A DNA stretch of 64,000 bases from Steromphala cineraria. Taxonomy: Eukaryota; Mollusca; Gastropoda; Trochida; Trochidae. The notes under the pieces are model-generated. The model saw only the letters and a program-made list of their open reading frames with translations, had not been told where the DNA came from and did not search any database. Both the position numbers and the translations under genes were made by a program. Every line of letters begins with the position of its first letter. Position 1 is the first letter of the stretch. The DNA is taken from assembly GCA_916613615.1 (NCBI GenBank), contig OU744724.1:44804662-44868661 (forward strand), written 5' to 3'. Shown piece after piece: positions 44,301 through 52,409 of this stretch.

Positions 44301-47300
44301 GCGGTTTTAGACGCTTACAAGGCCGCGGATCTGGATCCCCCGGCGAGGTCCAATCCGCATGAGATCAGGGCCATCTCAGCGACGATGGCTCTCCACAGCA
44401 ATTTGGCGGTGGCGGACATCATGGCTGGCTGCTTCTGGAAGTCAGGCCTGGTGTTCGCCAACCATTACCTTCGGGATATATCCAACGAGGATTTGGAGGG
44501 AATCAACCGCCTGGGCGCACAGGTGTACGCCCAGCAGCGAGTTCCTTCGGCTCCTCAGCGCAGGAGTCACCCTCTCACTCGTTAACGCGTTTTATTTCTT
44601 CGCAATAAACCCGAGGTTGATTTTACTTGTGTGTCTGTTGTCTTTGTTATGCTAGCTAGCGACCTTAGTTTCCACCCCCTCGCGTGGCGAGGTTGGGTCA
44701 GGGCTACGCTCTGGTTGTTTGGGTCTCCCCCTAGGGGATTTCCTGGTCATCGACCTTGGGTCGGTCACTAGCTCTCTGGTGTAAGATAGAGTTATCGCTG
44801 TAACCTCTCGCACCCACCTCCGCCTGTGGGATTCGGGCATATTGTTAACTATCGAGGAGAGTATATTAAATAATAGTATGTTTTTGTTTAAACATCATTA
44901 TTTATACTCACCGTCGATAGTTAACAATCGTTAGCTCCCACCCGGCCTCCCCTCTGTACGATCGGCGTTCTCTGCCCGTCAGAAGAAGCAATGATGACGT
45001 AGGGTTAGCCACCTGGTGGTGAGTATGCAGTACAGGTTAGGGTAGCGATAACTCTGTCTTTACTCTGTGTGAGGTTTGTCGGATTTTGACAGATTAGGAT
45101 AATCGGGCATATTGTTAACTATCGACGGTGAGTATAAATAATGATGTTTAAACAAAAACATACTATATTATCAGTTTGCTAAAAAGTGTTTACTGGTTAA
45201 ATATGACATACACTGTATAGTAGTGATTAGACATCAACTTACCGATGCGTTAAAGGGATAGTCCCATTAGTCCTATCGGGGAGTTTTTATGGAAACGGTA
45301 TTCAATGGGAAATTCCAGTTTTTTCAATAAAATACATCTTTGATCAAAGAATCGTTTTTTGTGACATTTTCCCCAACTAACAAGATCGCAGACCGGAAAT
45401 TGCAAAATACTAATTCACTCTACGTCCTGAAGGAAGAATGTGAGTAACCTAAAATCCCCATGATAATAAGTGCAACACAACTAAAACTCTACAATATTCT
45501 CAAGACGAAATACTTACCAGGGAACATAGTGTTTCCTCCAGACAGGACGATGTTACAGTAGAGATCAGCCCGGGTGTCTATATCACAGTGCTGCAGACAT
45601 CTCACCACCGACTCGTGCAGTCCCTCGCAGTCTATAGCTGCAACACATCGTCCATAACCGAGGGTAGATGTATGTATGTATAGTATTATGTACATTTTAA
45701 CTTTAATCACTCATTCAAATTATTAAACCGAATTTGCTTAGATTGACTAGACTACAAGCTAATACTCTGGGAAACTTCGGGGATCTTTAAATCATTCTTA
45801 AATTCATATTCCGTTTGAGGTGGCTTCGCATATTTGCAATTGAAGCACCTGTGCACTTTTCAAACATTCGTTGTCGTCGACGGAAAGTTAACTGTCAGAC
45901 TGATAGCTCAGCGACAGAGTATTGGGATTAATGTTGTGTATTCTTTTCAATGAACTTGTGCTGATGACACTTTGAAATAATTTTCAAAAAGAATTGGGGT
46001 GTTTTCCCCGTTATAGCCCTTTTAATAATATAATAGTGCTTGATCGTCGTCTTCAGCTGGCTTATAGACTTTAGTTTTCAACAATACAAATTCCCTAAAA
46101 ATGAAATAGATGTCGTCTTTTGACGTTTCTAACATGATTAGTTTTCATATATTACTTACATAGGAGATCGGGTTGGAACAGACACTCAGGTACACGGAAT
46201 CTCTCGTTGCCTATTTCGATTATGCGCCCATCTGGAAGTTCGTATTCTTTCTCCACACTACTTGGACAACTTAATGATGACGTCATTTCCGCGTCATAAT
46301 CTTCAGAAACGTAGCAGTGTTTTTCTTTGATATCTCTTACAATCTCTCTTTCAGCTGTCAAAAAGAAATTAATAGATATGAATTTGATTGAAAGATACAT
46401 TTACTATCATGGTAATAATTTGATTATCATATTACTTTTCTAACGAAACGTAATCAAATATAGCATGGGAACCTTCTAAGAAATCTAAAAATTGAAATAA
46501 AGATGTCAGCTTAAACGAGTGTAAAGTTCTCTATGTATATTGATCTATATCTCAAGGTCGGTTTCTGTGCTTACGCTGTAAGTTGTATGTACATGAAAGT
46601 AAAATCACCATACCGGAAGTAGTAAAACAGTTTCCTCTCTCATTGAGCAAACGGGTAAGATATGTCGTCATTGCACTTCCGGCAAAATTGACCCTGCGTA
46701 TCGTGTTTACCAGAGCACGTCCTGAAAAAATATAATATATCAATAACGACACAATTATCTCAACACTCAATGGCGACTTAATATTCTCTCCCAAAGATAA
46801 ATCGAACCAACCAAGAAGACATAGACGGCGACTTACTCCGCCGTACTGGATCTCTATATAACCCTCATCATAACGTAACAATGGCAATAAAATGATTGCG
46901 CAGTTTTTATTTTCCAACTACATCAAGTTTTTGATACCCTAAATCTATAAAAACAAAATTTGGCATCCTACCACAAAGGGTAATTGAGAAAAGCTTCCTT
47001 CAACTTTGACTGGGAGACTTAAAAATGGGCAGAGATAAACCTATATCCTCCTATTCACTTTTCATTTTAAATGTAGAATGTACATCCATGGTTTATACAA
47101 GTCACGACTGGCTTTTCTATTTCCATTGCATGTTTATTACGTCCTTTAAGATATATCAAACATAACTGGTAAACGACGACTGCATGGTCAGTTTACAAAC
47201 CCTCATATATGGGTAGCACGTGGGAGAGCCCGTCCCCCGAGTCCAGCATTATGGCACTGACCCGACCCCCCGCGTACATGGACAGCACCGCCTGTATGGA

Positions 47301-49012
47301 CACGTAGAAACCTGGCACCTGGAACTTCTCAAACATTACCTGAAATGAGAAATGAAACACTTTATCTAACTCAGTGATTTGACTTAACAATTGCTATAAA
47401 ACAAGTTTTAAAGGGCATCCTGTTTCAGTATGGCAAAGGCTAAAGACACGTTTCAGGTGATTGATTCGAAAATGTCGTCAAGAGCAATATAAAAAGCATA
47501 TTAAAAGCAACAACAAAAACTGTCAAAACTACTTTCACTGTACAATTATCAAATTTAAAATTCGAATCATATACTGTTTGTCTCATTTTATGCTAGTCGG
47601 TTCTAGAGTGACGATTGAAAGGAATATTATTTTTAAAAGTAATCAAAATATCCATTGAAATCAGAGCGTAACAGAATATATTAACGCAAAAGAATTCTGA
47701 AATGTTAAATATACTATCAGATATATTCTTCATTGAGCCCCTGATTACTTACTTATTTTCTCCAGTATATATATTTACCTCCATCATCTTCTCCCTGTTG
47801 CTGGTGGGGTTTAAAGGTGCTTCAGCCATCAGCACAGGTAGGTTTTCAGGTTCCACTTTCAACTCATTATAAAAGGTGTGGTGCCACACCCTCTCCATAT
47901 CGTCCCAGTTGGTGACCACCCCGTTCTCTATAGGGTAGGTCAGAGTGAGGAGACCCCTGTGTATCTGTGCCTCCTCCCCCACGAAGAAGTCTCTGTTGCC
48001 TATACTAGACTTGTCCACCTGGAAATCAAAGTTTTTGGTTAACCCAATCTCTTTGGTCGGTCAGGGTCGGTAGTCGACTTAAATACACGATTCAGTCCTT
48101 AGTTAGATTGCAATTTGAAATGAATAAATGACATGCTGTATTTTGCATTAAATATAAATATGCAAATTAACGTGAGATGATTTGATCTAATTCAACATAA
48201 TTAGTGGAATTAGCAGGTATCAAACCCAAATTAAAGTTAATGAAACATATTGTTCAATGTAACACCCTTAATTGTTTACAATGTTTAATATTACTGTTTG
48301 TAGAACAAAATGTATTTGTTGTATATATTTTATATATCTTTTATTGAGATTTTTTATTATTTATGCAAAGCTCTTTGGATGTAGAACAAATTTCCCCGCG
48401 GGGATAATAAAGTTTATCTTATCTTATCTTATCTTATCTTATCTCTATAACTCTATAAAAGAGCAAATGGTCTTTGTTAATTTAGTATTCAACATTAAAA
48501 CACTTGCCCAAATTAAGTAAAGATGTATCGTTGGATTGTGAGTACAGCAATGATCTAGAGGCATGACAGGTGGGTATTGTGGTATTCAGTTTACAACTTT
48601 CTCTAGCAAGTTTCACGATACCTCAACAGTCTAAGTAAACCTAGCCTCAATATTATCCGTTTCACTCCTATACTGAGTCTAGAAAAGCCTAGTAGACCTA
48701 TGAGACCTTCCAACGTTATACCTGCGAAGGCAGACTATTGTTGCTTTGTAAGATGAGTTCTGATTGGTCAATTCGATACGTGGGCTGACGCGACCCTCTA
48801 CTCTACTTCTAGACTCAGTATTGGAGTGAAACGGATAATATTTAGGCTAGGTTTACTTAGACTGGATACCTCAGCACACTCACATTCCGTTTCGGTCGGC
48901 CTATAAGACTTGGGAACACCATCCTCGGCGCGTCTTCACCAGCCAGCCCGGCCTTGACCATAGCTGACCCATTGTCGATGACCACTGCCGTGCTGTCTTC
49001 GTCTGCAGACAT
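38332..49012 (-). CDS. Divergent actin (actin A), 7 coding exons
   Basis: Exons in transcription order: 49012-48884, 48018-47779, 47339-47201, 46721-46614, 46354-46160, 45637-45518 and 38540-38332. All have GT-AG borders and consistent phases (1140 nt, 379 aa; actins are about 375). Retained actin features: nucleotide loops [18 protein letters not shown] and DSGDGLSH, Gln137 (SIQAVLS), the GNERFR block, [10 protein letters not shown] and the C-terminal IVHRKCF. Unusual: the DNase-I loop reads [12 protein letters not shown], without Met44, Met47, His40 or Gln41. His73 is Asn (YPIENG). Arg177 is lost (AGSAMT for AGRDLT). TMYPG is TMFPG. ATP binding looks possible but filament behaviour is probably altered. 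The last intron (about 7 kb) contains a DIRS retrotransposon. The mRNA has a non-coding first exon near 52240. Not a pseudogene by sequence. Confidence 0.93.
38859..39008 (+). repeat. DIRS left inverted terminal repeat
   Basis: From CGATAGTTAACAATATGCCC to CATCATTGCTT it is an exact reverse complement of the right repeat. The outermost bases differ (CTCTCCTCG here, CTCACCGTCG at the right). The shared part spans about 140 bp. Confidence 0.93.
39009..39809 (+). repeat. DIRS 5' leader with GC-rich degenerate tandem repeats
   Basis: From about 39300 to 39660, about four diverged units of roughly 90-110 bp repeat TCAGGCG(C/G)(T/C)CTACCGCCTTCC, GTAGCGCT / GAAGCGCT and CTTCAGGCGGCC(C)TCGC. Frames are open here only because stops are rare in such GC-rich sequence, so I do not call them genes. 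Confidence 0.75.
39810..41576 (+). CDS. gag: DIRS ORF1, gag-like protein
   Basis: The ATG at 39810 is the first Met of a frame open to the TGA at 41574-41576 (588 aa). A Cys cluster near the N terminus ([29 protein letters not shown]) could bind zinc. There follow a Ser/Pro-rich acidic stretch, a basic patch ([14 protein letters not shown]) that could act in nuclear import, a helical central part ([19 protein letters not shown]), and an Arg/Gly/Lys-rich tail ([14 protein letters not shown]) suited to nucleic-acid binding. It stands where gag is expected in DIRS elements. The stop is overlapped by the RT frame. Sequence similarity of gag is low across families, so the role is by position and composition. 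Confidence 0.82.
   Translation: MAFPYSGFCGGCGSRKSARFDPHSLCRFCRNLCPDSDRCRECESLSPAEHREYRAAVKKSESQQKLRSARRPSASSSATAPNPSSDNVQDSDFIISEDTAEFDAPVSGDLSPPRDTLRDVSPQTSGAQRSPVRRSSPESVASPDPRRSAKKKRRHKKKKRSRGDSPPPFDQRKLTDDIMSSVKNLVTSMLESRDRVRSRDEDEAGSHPPSPEAPSTPKRRRVVVVSPVTSPSDRDSSPPPGRDLEDRAPDIGVVSPPPPVTLVTAPEDAPDLKDRLTAIADWCQVRIQEVEEEPSSTRTARLETFCAEEETPTQRQLALPAHRLFQAAGKDFDANVAAAAPGRLLPPLVLTDKIRSGLPIHGGALPLSPPTLDDDIRRVATPSVAHQVSDAHLSHLDKEARSILGLANHVAHACQAMTAFANEAGMERGAKALYRGFGSVAGNLAQMMLSASRISAGLTNLRRDGFLARTTLPAELRNRLRAAPGTSSTLFDGQIAQALRQRQESQQQELTNRLAAGGGRASSQTTTPKKKGGGAPSFSTKTGGVSFRGRGRQDRSRDFSAGPSPKRTPKKGNPRYKGRAYGGTPKKS
41410..43515 (+). CDS. pol: DIRS RT / RNase H / methyltransferase-like polyprotein
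   Basis: The frame is open 41410-43515 and overlaps the gag end by 167 nt in the +1 frame. It has no early in-frame ATG, so frameshifting or re-initiation is implied. [43 protein letters not shown] and the catalytic FVMYLDDG (Asp codons at 42238 and 42241). RNase [34 protein letters not shown] and [14 protein letters not shown]. The last 140 residues ([43 protein letters not shown]) match the Dam-like N6-adenine methyltransferase module of DIRS elements, but the usual N/DPPY-type motif reads YAYPPP. RT and RNase H catalytic residues look complete. Confidence 0.93.
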   Translation: MPPPSLPRLEECPFVGGVGRTGVATSVPAPPQSALPRKGTLATRDAPTEVPPRSRDWTPPDLPPQVVPARDGPVGGRLELFAANWRQLGLDPFVCQILERGFRIPVSHRPPLTCSPTERPLEPERLALTLEQVETLISKRAVEELPLQDLSPGFYSPVFIRPKRDPKKWRLIHNMKEFNQSFLDPPPYFRLLTVPSVMRFLEPSDSMISLDLQDAYLHIPIYHGDRRYLRFVLAGRHFQWNVLPFGISSAPWLFTRVTQPIVQYLHSVDVQFVMYLDDGFGHNRSPSVLEAQRDFVIALFRRLGWLVNLDKSDLLPTTSLVFLGARLDTAVYKAFVTTERMGRYRDLLELALRGPLSLRKWQRLLGFLSSTQLFTRRGRLQLRPLQIFVNVHVREGTCQHVFSLPPELRRHLSWWQQESNVLVGVPLREPPATCHLFADASTQGWGAHLDTEQTAGVWSAAQVSRHINVLELDAIRLAIDHWSGRLRGQVLCVHTDSSAAAWAINKQGSTKSDSLLQLVMELFRLVDSIGLSLRAVHIPGAKNVLADALSRPDQPPSTEWMLHPRVFESLCLRFGRPHIDLFATRLNHQLPTYVSPVPDPTAWALDALSLGWEGMVAYAYPPPAILNLVVAKIQETRVLQLLLIAPLWPARAWYVPLRRMCRQDPIPLPLRWDLLSSRPSGRVHENPQALQLHAWFVSRGV
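43437..44585 (+). CDS. DIRS tyrosine recombinase (YR)
   Basis: It is in the same frame as gag, -1 relative to the RT frame, which it overlaps until 43515. The frame is open well upstream, but recognisable sequence starts near [20 protein letters not shown]. An N-terminal core-binding part ([28 protein letters not shown]) is followed by the catalytic domain with Arg at 43971 ([10 protein letters not shown]), His-x-x-Arg at 44358-44369 (PHEIRAIS), and the nucleophile Tyr at 44466 within FANHYLRD. All four key residues of the family are present. This enzyme integrates the circular DNA intermediate of DIRS elements. No ATG lies near the domain start, so translation probably depends on a -1 shift from pol. 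The ORF ends at 44585. Confidence 0.93.
   Translation, partial: EQTERAGSRESPGSTASRLVCLQRGLTGAGFSKSVAEAVATSQRPSTRNLYDAQWGAFATFCGKEGYDVQAVTVPQVAEYLVHLRETRKLKASSINTNLAAIMSVLRKRDPQLDIAVLKELVRTYRNVDGRKKLRPPEWDLAVVLNHLKSDHYEPLTETTILRLTIKTAFLVAMGSAARISELHALQADLLRFDVRDGGSATLGLAPEFVCKNQAADERGRTFSLPSISGSVDPTDEENRLLCPVRALRIYTEKTRTLRQGRRRLFIPHSQTSVREIDKRQLSVYLRSAVLDAYKAADLDPPARSNPHEIRAISATMALHSNLAVADIMAGCFWKSGLVFANHYLRDISNEDLEGINRLGAQVYAQQRVPSAPQRRSHPLTR
44604..44609 (+). terminator. AATAAA polyadenylation signal of DIRS element
   Basis: AATAAA lies 18 bp after the recombinase stop codon on the element's coding strand. Confidence 0.5.
44833..44928 (+). repeat. DIRS internal complementary region (ICR)
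   Basis: Its first half (TATCGAGGAGAGTATATT) is the complement of the left outer end, including the CTCTCCTCG variant. Its second half (TTTAAACATCATTATTTATA, then CTCACCGTCG) is the complement of the right outer end. It therefore records the joined ends of a circle. Confidence 0.93.
44986..45136 (-). repeat. DIRS right inverted terminal repeat
   Basis: Reverse complement of the left repeat from AAGCAATGATGACGT to GACGGTGAGTATA, identical over about 140 bp. A right extension (45137-45166) reaches the AAACATACTAT end. Confidence 0.93.
48290..48445 (+). repeat. LINE or SINE 3' tail with (TTATC)n
   Basis: TTTGGATGTAGAACAAATTT, CCCCGCGGGGATAATAAAG, then about six TTATC units (48412-48445). A tail of short repeats after a conserved AATAAAG block is typical of non-LTR 3' ends. 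Lies in actin A intron 1, antisense to actin A. Confidence 0.6.
48626..48864. mobile_element. MITE with ~56-bp TIRs and 9-bp TSD at the actin A exon 1 donor
   Basis: TIRs from CAGTCTAAGTAAACCTAG (48627) inward to about 48683, and the matching inverted arm ending at 48864. The direct repeat GATACCTCA flanks it (48617-48625, 48865-48873). The right duplication ends about 10 bp from the 5' splice site of actin A intron 1. 239 bp, no coding capacity. Confidence 0.9.
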
Positions 49013-49054
49013 CGTGCTCTAGAATATCCTCCCTACCTCCCACATTTCAAATAC

Positions 49055-52000
49055 CTGGAACAAAACAGAATATGCTAGTCAAAAGAATTTAAGGAACGTT
49101 TGTTTATTGACCTTTAAACTGCTTATGTATTCGCCCAAGGTTAATAACTATTAAACAAACACTACATGTATCTTGCTGACATATTGGAGTCAAATACTGA
49201 AAGCTATGCATTTTCTGTATTTATCTTTGATGTAAGGCACAGTAGGATCAAAAATGAAAATCACATGTCAGATGGTTTTAGTTAAAAATGATACAGCCTT
49301 ATCTTGTGTGATTTTTTGCATTTGAAATGGTAAAACCTGACAGTTAATAGCTTGATTAAGAGATGTCCTAAAGATATTTTATGAAAATGTCAATAATTAT
49401 AAAATTCATCATTTAAATTTTTAGAATTCACAAATCAGTAACCAAATGTTAGGTATGCTTGTTGGTATGAACAAAACTTCTAACAAATAGTTCCCTTTTG
49501 AGCTACAAACGGATTTAAAGTTATTGCTAATGTTGAAAATATGTAGTTAAATTCTTTTGGGTAGCATGTTAGGGATTTGACGTATTAAAGCCTTAAAGAT
49601 GCAGCATCCGAGTTGCATGAATATTGAGGTCCGAATCAAATATTGCGTATTGAATATTAAAGATTGTTATGAAATTCATTCAACAATTTCTGACACCAAA
49701 AGCCGAACGCATTTCACGTGCTGATTGAGAGTGTCCTGACTTGGTTGTCAAACAATTCTAAACCAGTAACTTCTACTAACTAACTGTGTTGAGTGAGTTC
49801 TAAAAGTACTAACATTCTCTATCTTAAATCAAAATGAAATATGTCCAAAACAAATTGTCAAATGGACACAGAAAATCTTTATTTCTGTCTCAGGATATCC
49901 CTAAACTAAACCGACATTCAGTCTATGAACTGTATCAGTCTGTAACAAACAAATTTACGTGAGGCTGCGAGGATGTTGTTCATTTCACCTTGAGCTGCAC
50001 GGAATTTATGAATTTCACGTTCAAACCATGGATGCAGCACAACATCGTAAGCCCACGGTGTACAAAGAGGTGGGGGAAATTAGAGCTGTGTCCTGCTTCA
50101 AAAAATGTTTTATGTTTGTTTTATGGTATTCACAGAACGAATTTAAGGTAGGTTTTATCGTAAAGTATCATTAGCTCTTTTAATTGTGCTCCTTGCAATT
50201 TTGTGAATTGGATTGTACAATAAATGATTATTGGGGGTAACCATTGACAATAATAAAATAACCTTTTTTGCGTCAACTTTGTGCAATCATTTCGAGATGT
50301 GTTTAAAAATCACGTCAAGGGTAAGTTTTTATCGAGGGACGATACGGCAAGGTCTGAGGCGAAACCCGAAGACCTGTCGTATCGGGCCGAGGCAACTGTT
50401 CATGTATTGTCGTCCATGTTTGCTCTCTGATAATAAACCCATGGTGGTTATCTGATAACGACCTAGATATCACCATTGATAACCACAACCCATGGTGTAT
50501 AGGTTTATCATGACCGGCTACTTTGTATTTGCATGAAATGATTTTATGTCTGTAATAATTTATACTTGTAACAGCACGTGACAACGAAATGACATATTTT
50601 CCTTCTTTCGCTTTGACATATAAAAGAGGGGCGTATTACAATCAGGATCAGGGAAAGGAGTTTAGAGCGTAAACACATTTAGAAACATGTAATACTCTGC
50701 TTCAGCGTGAAAAATGCATTGCACGTGCGTCGCACAACAACTGTGAAATTGACAACCAAAGTCGGTATTTCATAAACAGGGATATGCAGTATGTTTGCTC
50801 ATGGTTAAGGAAGTATGAAAGAATGACACAAGGAATGATATCTATTTATTTAGATTACAACATGTTTTCATGATATATATAATCATATGCATTAGAAACT
50901 GTTGGCACGTGCAAGGAAGAAAGGTACAGAAGTAACTATGACGTAACGACTTTCGGGTTCGTTTAAGCTTTATAGAAGATGATATACTTCAAAATTGATA
51001 TTAGATAGTTTGTCATTGATTACAAAAAAACTGTTAAGTATCAGAATATTGTAGCAATATTTTCCTACCTCACCATAGTAGAATACGTATCATTTGAATA
51101 TGGAATGTAAATCTAAATAGGCCAATACTTTTTAATAAGCATGGCTCGACGTTACAAAAAATCCCGCTTCTTAAGGGCTCCTTCCTTTCTTAATACAATA
51201 TAGATTTAAGTAAATTTTTCAGAGAATGAGCGTCAAGAGGGACAATATATCTAACACAGTTGAGATATCATAAGTTTTGAATATTTAGTCTTAGCGGTCA
51301 TACACATAGGCATTTCTCAATCAATAAAATTAAAAAGATTTATAAAATATGTATAAATGGCAAATGTCAGTAATATCATAGAAGAAGTAAAATGACATCT
51401 TAACGATGTGTAAAGACAGACAATAACAAATTTAATATATAGGTCGCAACTTGTCAATAGCGCCGATTATGACGACCCGTTTCCGAATATACTCTCAATA
51501 TCCCGTTCACTCTCTATACACTATACATTTCTATACTCAGCCTATCAGAGCTTAGCTTAAGGCTGTACAATTGAAAGATTTACACGGATGGCTGACCTAT
51601 TTCCTATTGCTACCCTAGTGTTGAATGTTGCAAATATCCTCTTATTCTTGAAAAAAATAAGCTTAACCAACCAAACCCGATCTACTACATACATTCAGTT
51701 TGTTAACTTTTTGTTGGTAAATTCTATATTTTTCAATATGTATGAATAATATCAAACTAAAGATATATCTTAAATAATCCTAAGTATTTAAGTTAATCCT
51801 ATATTTAAATGCTGTAAAATACAGTCGTTAAGTGTACAAACGTGTACCAAACACTGTTGATGCAATAATAAAGCTTACACGACTTAACGATTCTTAAAGC
51901 AATATCATACTGAATAAAACGTTCATATGTTAAAGTTGCATATTGATGTAGTTGCACGTGTGTGTTTTTGGATTGTAATTAATTTCAATTTCGTCCAATA

Positions 52001-52236
52001 TTAAAGTCCATGAAATTCATCACAACCAGTTTCAAACAGGTTTTACGATTTTAAACCAACTAAAATTTTCGGCACTTATATATGTCTATTTTAAGTAACA
52101 ATCTACTCTCTTCCGGGTTTTGAAACCCTTCTGTTTTTCGACAGGCTCATCTGTTAACTAAAGTCAAATCTTGTTAGAATTATGGTTTGTTCCAAATGTT
52201 TTAAGATTGTCATGCATGAATCAAGACTAGACTTAC
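49055..52236 (-). other. Actin A 5'UTR intron
   Basis: Bounded by acceptor TTCCAG (ending at 49055) and donor GTAAGT (starting at 52236) on the minus strand. Contents: no exon seen; a hairpin at 50340-50384 (CGATACG...AGGTCT / AGACCT...CGTATCG); a palindromic CCATGG-containing segment at about 50434-50512; and a stretch shared with about 2395-2520. Confidence 0.6.
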
Positions 52237-52406
52237 CTAACAATATAACCATCTAATTCTTGACCAAGGAACTGTCCACGGACGCAATTCGCTAGTTATT
52301 CCTCAACTATTTATAGCAACTAGATCCAAACAGAGTTACTTCCCCTGCCTTTTCCTTTTCCATGTAGAAGATATGTACACAAGGTACAAAACCATCCCTT
52401 TTAAGG
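52237..52406 (-). promoter_or_regulatory. Actin A promoter: CArG box, TATA box and non-coding exon 1
   Basis: On the minus strand CCTTAAAAGG (52406-52397) is a perfect SRF-type CArG box, followed about 80 bp downstream by TATAAATA (52315-52308). A non-coding exon then starts near 52282 and ends at 52237, where AG|GTAAGT forms a donor. The mature leader continues at 49054-49013 before the ATG. CArG plus TATA is the classic actin promoter arrangement. Confidence 0.75.
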
Positions 52407-52409
52407 TAT

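Larger units (their letters stand above)
38849..45166 (+). mobile_element. DIRS-type tyrosine-recombinase retrotransposon, apparently intact
   Basis: It lies in the last intron of actin A, antisense to it. Ends are defined by inverted terminal repeats (38859-39008 and 44986-45136) with non-identical outer extensions. An internal complementary region (44833-44928) matches both outer ends joined through a shared TAT, which is the hallmark of DIRS circular intermediates. The 6318 bp hold gag-like, RT/RNase H/methyltransferase-like and tyrosine-recombinase frames, all open. No target duplication is expected or seen. It is much GC-richer than the host sequence. Confidence 0.93.

Noticed and set aside
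45245..45310. TTAAAGGGATAGTCCC as the end of a TTAA-type MITE
   Set aside because: No matching inverted end could be found nearby.
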